From contig NZ_JPVO01000054.1 in NCBI RefSeq assembly GCF_000772955.1, positions 124,001 through 188,000 on the forward strand: 64,000 bases of DNA, read 5' to 3'. The first letter of the stretch is position 1; every line of letters starts with the position of its first letter. Source of the stretch: Ureibacillus sinduriensis BLB-1 = JCM 15800. GTDB lineage: Bacteria; Bacillota; Bacilli; Bacillales_A; Planococcaceae. Below the pieces are notes generated by a model. That model was given only the letters and a program-made list of their open reading frames with translations, did no database searches and was not told where the DNA came from. Of the stretch, positions 56,118-64,000 are shown one piece after another. The position numbers were made by a program, and so were the translations under genes.

Positions 56118-56690
56118 GTGTCCGAAACTACGGAAAACAAAGAACAACACCTAGAAGAAATTAACCAAACAGAGGAAGAAACAGTAAACGGTGCAGAAAC
56201 GCAAGAACAACAAAAAGCGTTGTCGCCGGAAGAGCAATTAAACGCGAAAATCGCTGAACTGGAGGCAAAGCTCCAGGAAGAAGAAAATCGTTATTTACGT
56301 CTGCGTGCTGATTTCGATAATATGCGTCGTCGCTCTCAGCTGGATCGTGAAGCGGCAGAAAAATACAGAGCCCAGAATTTGTTGACGGAATTGTTGCCGG
56401 TGATCGACAACTTAGACCGAGCATTGCAAGTTGAGGTAAGTTCTGATGATGCTGTTTCACTCTATAAAGGGATCGAGATGGTTTACAAAACGTTGATTGA
56501 TGCAACGAAACAGGAAGGGTTGGAGTTGATCCCAGCAGAGGGAGAGGCTTTTGATCCAAATGTTCATCAAGCTGTAATGCAAGAATCAGATTCTGAAAAA
56601 GAAACTGGTATTGTATTAAGAGAGCTTCAAAAAGGCTATAAATTAAAAGATCGCGTTTTACGTCCATCCATGGTTTCAGTAAATGAATAA
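56118..56690 (+). CDS. grpE: Nucleotide exchange factor GrpE
   Basis: 190 residues. Acidic N-terminal tail, long dimerising coiled coil (residues about 40-90; [18 protein letters not shown]) and the C-terminal beta domain ([23 protein letters not shown]). Releases ADP from DnaK. GTG 56118 has AAGGAGGAG; an earlier frame start at 56091 lies within hrcA. Confidence 0.95.
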   Translation: MSETTENKEQHLEEINQTEEETVNGAETQEQQKALSPEEQLNAKIAELEAKLQEEENRYLRLRADFDNMRRRSQLDREAAEKYRAQNLLTELLPVIDNLDRALQVEVSSDDAVSLYKGIEMVYKTLIDATKQEGLELIPAEGEAFDPNVHQAVMQESDSEKETGIVLRELQKGYKLKDRVLRPSMVSVNE

Positions 56691-56738
56691 TGATATTACA
56701 ATTTAGTAGAAAGCACAATTTTCGTGTTTAAATATTAG

Positions 56739-58586
<1,848 letters not shown>

Positions 58587-58613
58587 TCTTAAATGGTAGA
58601 TAGATGAAAGGGA

Positions 58614-58746
58614 AAAGTCAAAGTCGAGGTTAACAGACTTTGACTTTTTCCGCGGATAAATATGGAGAATTCTTCATAAAAGTTCCTTCCGCCTAAGAAA
58701 AAACTTCAACTCGGCCTATAATAATTGGGTCGAGTTGTGTTTTTCT
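58614..58746 (+). terminator. Two successive terminators between dnaK and dnaJ
   Basis: AAAGTCAAAGTC (58614-58625) pairs with GACTTTGACTTT (58636-58647) followed by T; then CAACTCG (58707-58713) with CGAGTTG (58731-58737) followed by TGTTTTT. They should largely separate dnaJ transcription from the CIRCE-controlled operon. Confidence 0.82.
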
Positions 58747-58854
58747 AATTTCGGTTTTGTCTATTTCAAAGTAGCTAAATAAAATCCATCTTCATATACA
58801 GTATTATACGAACATGTTAAAATATACGTTATGAAAAAGAGCGGAGTGTGACAG

Positions 58855-59964
58855 ATGAGTAAACGTGATTACTATGAAGTGCTTGGGGTCAGTAAAAGTG
58901 CAAGTAAAGATGAGATAAAGAAAGCTTATCGCAAACTGTCAAAGCAATTTCATCCGGATATCAATAAAGAACCTGGAGCTGACGAGAAATTTAAAGAGAT
59001 AGCGGAAGCCTATGAGGTTTTGAGCGATGATGCGAAGCGCTCCCAATACGATCAATTTGGCCATGAAGCACCTAACCAAGGTGGATTCGGAGGTTCCGGA
59101 TTTGGTGGATTTGAAGATATTTTCAGCTCATTCTTCGGTGGCGGTGGACGACGAACTGATCCAAATGCACCAAGAAAAGGTGATGATTTGCAGTACCGTA
59201 TGAATATCTCTTTTGAGGATGCGGTTTTCGGTAAGCAGACAGAGATAGAAATACCAAAAGAAGAAACATGTGATACTTGTAGTGGATCGGGTGCAAAGCC
59301 TGGCACTAGCGCAAAAACTTGTACAACATGTAATGGGGCTGGCCAAGTAAACCAAGCAGTTGAAACACCATTCGGTCGGATGGTAAACCGCCGTACATGT
59401 AATACATGTCGTGGGACCGGCAAAATTATTCCTGAAAAGTGTACAACATGTCATGGTTCTGGAACAGTTCAAAAACGCAAAAAAATCAAAGTTACGATAC
59501 CGGCTGGTGTTGATGATGGGCAACAATTACGTGTGACTGGTCAAGGTGAACCAGGCATAAACGGCGGCCCTTCAGGTGATTTATATATTGTCTTCAATGT
59601 TAGAAACCACGAATACTTTGAACGAGATGGCGATGATATTTATTATGAACTTAAACTAACTTTCCCACAGGCATCTCTTGGTGATGAAATAGAAGTGCCG
59701 ACAATCCATGGAAAAGTTAAATTGAAAATCCCGGCTGGTACACAATCAGGTGCTCAATTCCGAATTAAGGATAAAGGTGTCAAGAATGTCCACGGTTACG
59801 GAACAGGGCATCAATATGTCATTGTAAAAGTAATGACACCTACAAAACTGACAGAAAAACAAAAACAACTATTGCGCGATTTCGCAGAAATTAGTGGCGA
59901 TATTCCGGAAGAACATGGCAGTTCATTATTTGATAAAATTAAAAAGACATTTAAAGGTGAGTAA
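58855..59964 (+). CDS. dnaJ: Chaperone DnaJ (Hsp40)
   Basis: 369 residues. J domain with HPD (QFHPDINKE), Gly/Phe-rich linker (residues about 75-105), four zinc-finger repeats [24 protein letters not shown] and CTTCHGSG, and C-terminal substrate domains. Stimulates DnaK ATPase. Separated from dnaK by 268 bases with two terminators, so an own promoter is likely. Confidence 0.98.
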   Translation: MSKRDYYEVLGVSKSASKDEIKKAYRKLSKQFHPDINKEPGADEKFKEIAEAYEVLSDDAKRSQYDQFGHEAPNQGGFGGSGFGGFEDIFSSFFGGGGRRTDPNAPRKGDDLQYRMNISFEDAVFGKQTEIEIPKEETCDTCSGSGAKPGTSAKTCTTCNGAGQVNQAVETPFGRMVNRRTCNTCRGTGKIIPEKCTTCHGSGTVQKRKKIKVTIPAGVDDGQQLRVTGQGEPGINGGPSGDLYIVFNVRNHEYFERDGDDIYYELKLTFPQASLGDEIEVPTIHGKVKLKIPAGTQSGAQFRIKDKGVKNVHGYGTGHQYVIVKVMTPTKLTEKQKQLLRDFAEISGDIPEEHGSSLFDKIKKTFKGE

Positions 59965-60040
59965 TTGAACAATTAGTGTCCATATTCGGGCACTAAAAAT
60001 TTGCTGTCCTGGAGACAAATTTTAGAGGAGCTGATTGCAA

Positions 60041-60979
60041 GTGAAATGGACAGAATTGTCGGTTTTAACAACAAACGAAGCGGTTGAAGCAATTTCAAAT
60101 ATTTATCACGAGGCAGGCGCAAGTGGTGTTGTCATTGAAGATTCAACAGAAATGGAGAAAGAAAGGGTAGATCAGTTTGGCGAGATTTATGATTTAAACC
60201 CGAATGACTTCCCGGCAAGTGGGGTTATCGTCAAAGCTTACTTACCAGTCTCTAGTTTTTTGGCAGAAACTGTTGAAGAAATTAAACTTGCAATCGCAAA
60301 TCTTGAAAATTTTGATATCAATCTGGGGGAAAATGTATTCACCATGTGAGAAGTGCATGAAGAAGATTGGGCAACGGCCTGGAAGCAATATTATCATCCT
60401 GTAAAAATATCTGAAAGATTTACAATTGTTCCATCTTGGGAAGAATATACACCGGTAAACACTGATGAGCTCATTATTGAGCTGGATCCCGGTATGGCCT
60501 TTGGTACAGGTACACATCCTACAACTGTCATGTGCTTACAAGCGTTGGAAAAGGTTGTAAGAAAAGGGGATTCTGTGGTGGATGTTGGAACGGGTTCAGG
60601 TGTGTTATCAATTGCAGGCGCAATGCTTGGTGCACAGAAAGTTCATGCGCTTGATCTAGATCCAGTCGCAGTTAAATCTGCATATGAAAACATAGTACAT
60701 AACAAGGTACAACATATTGCGGAAGTTCATCAAGGCAATCTGCTGGATACCGTGACGGAACAAGCGGATGTCGTTGTTGCGAATATCTTGGCCGAAATCA
60801 TCATGACCTTTACCGATGACGCCTTTTCAATCGTTAAACCTGGTGGGCTATATGTGACTTCTGGTATAATTAATGCGAAAAAAGATGACGTAAAAGAAGC
60901 ATTAATTAATTCGGGCTTCATTATTGAGGAAGTATTGATGATGGAAGATTGGGTGGCCATCATAGCACGGCGACCATAA
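60041..60979 (+). pseudogene. prmA: Ribosomal protein L11 methyltransferase, interrupted by in-frame TGA
   Basis: Together 312 codons, the usual PrmA length, in one frame from GTG 60041 (MKWTELSVLTTNEAVEA; GAGGAG upstream) to 60979, broken only by TGA at 60347-60349 (codon 103). Left part: N-terminal substrate-recognition domain. Right part: [21 protein letters not shown] motif [15 protein letters not shown] and [11 protein letters not shown], all intact. A single C-to-T change from CGA (Arg) would explain it. GTG 60353 could restart the catalytic half, but no good ribosome site precedes it. Sequencing error is the main alternative. Normally trimethylates L11; dispensable in several bacteria. 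Confidence 0.88.
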
Positions 60980-60985
60980 ATAAGA

Positions 60986-61026
60986 AAGGAGTTGTCCCAA
61001 TAATAAGGGGCAGCTCCTTGTGTTTT
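60986..61026 (+). terminator. Terminator after prmA
   Basis: AAGGAGTTGTCCC pairs with GGGGCAGCTCCTT, followed by GTGTTTT. It separates prmA from rsmE, which are close together in B. subtilis. Confidence 0.75.
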
Positions 61027-61084
61027 ATCAGAATTATAAAATGCAGCTTCAAGTGCATAGCCAGATATAGGACAGTAGCCATTC

Positions 61085-61135
61085 TGTCGGAAGTGAAGTT
61101 GATGGTGTACTTCCCAGCATTTACTTCACCCGACA
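61085..61135. repeat. Long inverted repeat in the rsmE leader
   Basis: TGTCGG plus GTGAAGT (61085-61090, 61093-61099) pairs with ACTTCAC plus CCGACA (61123-61129, 61130-61135), a 13-bp stem with an AA bulge and a 23-base loop. No T tract follows. It may be a leader structure for rsmE or a small mobile palindrome. Confidence 0.65.
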
Positions 61136-61220
61136 TCGCAAGGTGCGCAGCTTTCCCCACCCTAGGCAAATGCCGAATGAGGCAAGCAGTACTTATTATC
61201 AAAGAATGTGGAGGTGTACA

Positions 61221-61964
61221 ATGCAGCGTTATTTCGTTCGCGAACGGTTCAATGAACTGGGGGAACTATCAATTATTGGAGAAAACGCCCGTCATATTTC
61301 CAAGGTAATGCGCATGGAAAATGGCGACCAAGTTACAATTGTTCATGCTGATACTGCATTTATTTGCGAAATTGTTTCAATTGGACAAGAAGTGGTTGTA
61401 AGACAAACAGGAAAAACGGTCCCTTCACCTGAGATGCCCATCAAAGTGGATATTGCATGCGGATTGCCAAAAGGAGATAAACTTGAACTAATTACTCAAA
61501 AAGGTACCGAGCTAGGCATGCATGCGTTGATTCCTTTTAGTGCGGAGCGGTCCATTGTGAAATGGGACGAAAAAAAAGGCGAGAAAAAAACAGAACGTTT
61601 GCAAAAAATAGCCCAAGAAGCAGCAGAGCAATCGCATAGAACCTATATTCCCGGCATTAAGAGTCCGGTATCCTTTAAACAGCTCCTTGAACTTCTTTCG
61701 GGGTATGATGCAGTATTTATTGCAGATGAAGAGGATGCAAAGCAGGAAACACGAACAAGATTTGCAGATAAACTTAAAAAAGTGTATGATAATGAATCGA
61801 AGTCGATTTTATTAATATTTGGTCCTGAAGGTGGAATTTCAAGAAACGAAGCAAACAGCTTATTGCAAGCCGGGGCAGAAACAATGTCTCTTGGACCAAG
61901 AATTTTAAGAGCAGAAACAGCACCGCTATATGCGCTTTCTGCTATATCATATGAATTTGAATGA
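61221..61964 (+). CDS. rsmE: 16S rRNA m3U1498 methyltransferase RsmE
   Basis: 247 residues, SPOUT family. MQRYFVRERF start, then LITQKGTELGMHALIPFSAERSI and the trefoil-knot SAM site LIFGPEGGISRNEA with LGPRILRAETAPLYALSAI. ATG 61221 has TGGAGGTG; the open frame begins at 61143 without support. Confidence 0.96.
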   Translation: MQRYFVRERFNELGELSIIGENARHISKVMRMENGDQVTIVHADTAFICEIVSIGQEVVVRQTGKTVPSPEMPIKVDIACGLPKGDKLELITQKGTELGMHALIPFSAERSIVKWDEKKGEKKTERLQKIAQEAAEQSHRTYIPGIKSPVSFKQLLELLSGYDAVFIADEEDAKQETRTRFADKLKKVYDNESKSILLIFGPEGGISRNEANSLLQAGAETMSLGPRILRAETAPLYALSAISYEFE

Positions 61965-61979
61965 AAGAGGTGTTAGCCA

Positions 61980-63314
61980 GTGTCAACAGTGGCTTTTCAT
62001 ACTTTAGGCTGTAAAGTAAACCATTATGAAACGGAAAGTATATGGCAGCTTTTTAAAGAACAAGGATATGAGCGTACTGAATTTGAACAACAGGCAGACG
62101 TTTATGTAATAAATACTTGTACGGTTACGAATACGGGCGATAAAAAATCCCGTCAAGTAATTCGGCGTGCAGTCCGTCAAAATCCAGATGCGGTTATTTG
62201 TGTAACGGGATGTTACGCCCAGACATCGCCTGCAGAAATTATGGCCATTCCAGGTGTGGATATCGTTGTAGGGACACAAGATCGTCAAAAAATGCTCGGT
62301 TACATTGAGCAGTATAAAATAGAACGCCAACCGATCAATGCGGTAGGGAATATCATGAAAAACCGTGTTTACGAAGAATTAGATGTTCCTTATTTTACAG
62401 ACCGTACTCGTGCATCCTTAAAAATCCAAGAGGGATGCAACAACTTCTGCACTTTCTGTATTATCCCTTGGGCTCGGGGACTAATGCGTTCCAGAGATCC
62501 TCAGGAAGTAATTCGTCAAGCGCAGCAGCTGGTGGATGCAGGTTATTTGGAAATCGTCCTGACGGGTATCCATACAGGAGGATATGGACAAGATTTTAAA
62601 GATTACAACTTGGCGCAGTTGCTTCGCGACATAGAAGCGAATGTAAAAGGCTTAAAACGGTTGCGTATTTCTTCGATTGAAGCTTCGCAACTAACTGATG
62701 AAGTAATCGAAGTTCTTAAAAATTCCAATATTGTTGTACGTCATCTGCACATTCCGATTCAATCCGGATCTGATACCGTTTTGAAACGGATGAGACGAAA
62801 GTATACAATGGAGTTCTTTGCAGAGCGACTGGAACGCCTAAATGAAGCACTGCCTGATTTAGCTATTACTTCCGACGTAATTGTTGGTTTCCCTGGTGAA
62901 ACAGAAGAAGAGTTTATGGAGACATTCAACTTTATAGCAAAATATAAGTTTGCAGAACTACATGTCTTCCCATTCTCTAAACGTACTGGTACACCTGCGG
63001 CAAGAATGGAAGAGCAGGTTGATGAAGATGTGAAAAACGAACGTGTACATCGATTGCTGGCACTTAACAATCAATTGGCAAAAGAATATGCTTCCCGTTT
63101 TGAAGGGGAAGTGCTGGAAGTAATTCCGGAAGAACACTACAAAGAGGCCAATCAAGATAATTTAATTGTCGGATACACTGACAATTATCTGCGTGTAGTA
63201 TTTGAAGGAAATGAAGAGATGATTGGAAAACTTGTAAAAGTAAAAGTGCAAAAAGCAGGTTACCCATATTGTGAAGGTCAATTTGTTCGTGTCCTAGAGG
63301 AACAAGTTCAATAA
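61980..63314 (+). CDS. mtaB: tRNA t6A37 methylthiotransferase MtaB (YqeV)
   Basis: 444 residues. N-terminal UPF0004 domain with cysteines (HTLGCKVNHYETE, CTVTNTGDKKSRQ, VTGCYAQ), radical SAM cluster CNNFCTFC, and C-terminal TRAM domain (DNYLRVVFEGNEE...). Converts t6A37 to ms2t6A37 using two Fe-S clusters. GTG start with AAGAGGTG. Directly after rsmE (15-base gap), as in B. subtilis. Confidence 0.96.
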   Translation: MSTVAFHTLGCKVNHYETESIWQLFKEQGYERTEFEQQADVYVINTCTVTNTGDKKSRQVIRRAVRQNPDAVICVTGCYAQTSPAEIMAIPGVDIVVGTQDRQKMLGYIEQYKIERQPINAVGNIMKNRVYEELDVPYFTDRTRASLKIQEGCNNFCTFCIIPWARGLMRSRDPQEVIRQAQQLVDAGYLEIVLTGIHTGGYGQDFKDYNLAQLLRDIEANVKGLKRLRISSIEASQLTDEVIEVLKNSNIVVRHLHIPIQSGSDTVLKRMRRKYTMEFFAERLERLNEALPDLAITSDVIVGFPGETEEEFMETFNFIAKYKFAELHVFPFSKRTGTPAARMEEQVDEDVKNERVHRLLALNNQLAKEYASRFEGEVLEVIPEEHYKEANQDNLIVGYTDNYLRVVFEGNEEMIGKLVKVKVQKAGYPYCEGQFVRVLEEQVQ

Positions 63315-63326
63315 TAAAAATTAAAG

Positions 63327-63363
63327 CGGCAAATCCTTAATGGATTTGCCGTATTATTTTTTA
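63327..63363 (+). terminator. Terminator of rsmE-mtaB
   Basis: CGGCAAATCC pairs perfectly with GGATTTGCCG around TTAAT, followed by a T-rich tract. Confidence 0.92.
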
Positions 63364-63444
63364 AAATTCATTTCCTTAAAAATGGACAAAAAATACAACT
63401 CATGAAAAAATAATAAACAGTATTGGTTTGAAATTTTCTGTCAT

Positions 63445-63473
63445 TTCACAATAATTTACTTTAGTGGTATTAT
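63445..63473 (+). promoter_or_regulatory. Promoter of deoC
   Basis: TTCACA (63445-63450), 17-base spacer, TATTAT (63468-63473). Confidence 0.65.
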
Positions 63474-63511
63474 GGGAGAGGTACGTACAACATAAAAAAG
63501 GAGTAATTTCC

Positions 63512-64000
63512 ATGACTCAAAATTACGCTGCAATGATCGATCATACTTTACTTAAGGCAGAAACAACAAAAGATCAAATCGAAAAAATCTGTGAAGAAGC
63601 GCTTAAATATGAATTCGCTTCAGTATGTGTCAATCCAACATGGGTTGAAAAATCAAGTGAATTATTGGCAGGTTCAAAAGTTAAAGTTTGTACAGTGATT
63701 GGATTCCCTTTAGGGGCAACTACTCCCGAGGTGAAAGCATTCGAAACTAAGAATGCAATCGATAATGGTGCTGGGGAAATTGATATGGTAATCAACATTG
63801 GAGCATTGAAAGATGGTAATTATGAACTTGTTCTAGAGGATATAAAGGCAGTTGTTGCTGCTGCAAATGGGACATTAGTAAAAGTGATTATCGAAACTTC
63901 TCTATTGACGGACGAAGAAAAAGTTAAAGCATGTGAGTTATCTGTAGAGGCTGGTGCTGATTTCGTCAAAACTTCAACAGGATTTTCAACAGGCGGGGCG
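63512..64000 (+). CDS. deoC: Deoxyribose-phosphate aldolase (3' end outside window)
   Basis: 163 residues visible. [19 protein letters not shown] start; [36 protein letters not shown] and the Schiff-base region [15 protein letters not shown]. Splits deoxyribose 5-phosphate to glyceraldehyde 3-phosphate and acetaldehyde in deoxynucleoside catabolism. AAGGAG precedes ATG. In B. subtilis this gene is elsewhere, so synteny with the yqeV region ends here. Confidence 0.95.
   Translation, partial: MTQNYAAMIDHTLLKAETTKDQIEKICEEALKYEFASVCVNPTWVEKSSELLAGSKVKVCTVIGFPLGATTPEVKAFETKNAIDNGAGEIDMVINIGALKDGNYELVLEDIKAVVAAANGTLVKVIIETSLLTDEEKVKACELSVEAGADFVKTSTGFSTGGA

Noticed and set aside
60347-60349. Selenocysteine or programmed read-through at the prmA TGA
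   Set aside because: PrmA is not a selenoprotein family, the likely ancestral codon is Arg, and no clear hairpin follows the stop; nonsense mutation or base error is simpler.

Overview
This is a 64 kb piece of a chromosome from a low-GC, endospore-forming member of the Bacillales. Gene order closely follows the Bacillus subtilis aspS-to-yqeV arc. Spore genes (sigK, gpr, spoIIP, spo0M), a 6S RNA, an Ala T-box and a CIRCE-controlled hrcA operon support this. Protein wording and insertions (orphan hisA, SIMPL, TerC and GNAT genes) suggest a Planococcaceae relative (Lysinibacillus/Solibacillus/Ureibacillus type), but that family call is inference. There is no rRNA, tRNA, prophage, insertion sequence or CRISPR array.

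Layout. 1-5000: end of aspS, 6S RNA, tcdA, two unrecognised proteins, and a compact SigO-like/YvrJ/RsoA-like split sigma factor locus. 5000-10000: rarA (minus strand) divergent from cymR-iscS-mnmA-TPR (sulfur and tRNA thiolation). 10000-20000: accessory block with a nucleoside transporter, an orphan eukaryotic-type HisA, recD2, SIMPL, DUF1801, Spo0M, MFS, TerC and GNAT genes. 20000-33350: T-box/alaS, ireB, ruvX, two DUF1292 genes, a repeat-rich gap, mltG, trmR-trhP1-trhP2-udk, greA, yrrS, mtnN. 33350-46000: sigK and pssA (minus), psd, the yqeG-yqeH-aroE-yhbY-nadD-yqeK-rsfS-yqeM run, comEA-EB-EC, yqzM, holA. 46000-48050: a membrane protein plus HlyD-like adaptor cassette. 48360-64000: rpsT (minus), gpr, spoIIP, lepA, hemW, hrcA-grpE-dnaK, dnaJ, a broken prmA, rsmE, mtaB, start of deoC.

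Functional themes. tRNA anticodon-loop modification is dense: IscS/MnmA (s2U34), TrhP1/TrhP2/TrmR (ho5U/mo5U34), TcdA and MtaB (A37). Ribosome assembly and translation factors (YqeH, YhbY, RsfS, LepA, RsmE, S20) and protein folding (HrcA regulon) form the second theme, with sporulation and competence as the third.

Most notable: (i) prmA carries an in-frame TGA at codon 103; (ii) the lepA leader folds on paper into a multi-branched RNA that pairs a Shine-Dalgarno-like GGAGGC; (iii) a three-gene SigO/YvrJ/RsoA unit has a 52-codon yvrJ; (iv) a standalone eukaryotic-type HisA; (v) 52-bp tandem repeats with hairpin potential upstream of mltG.
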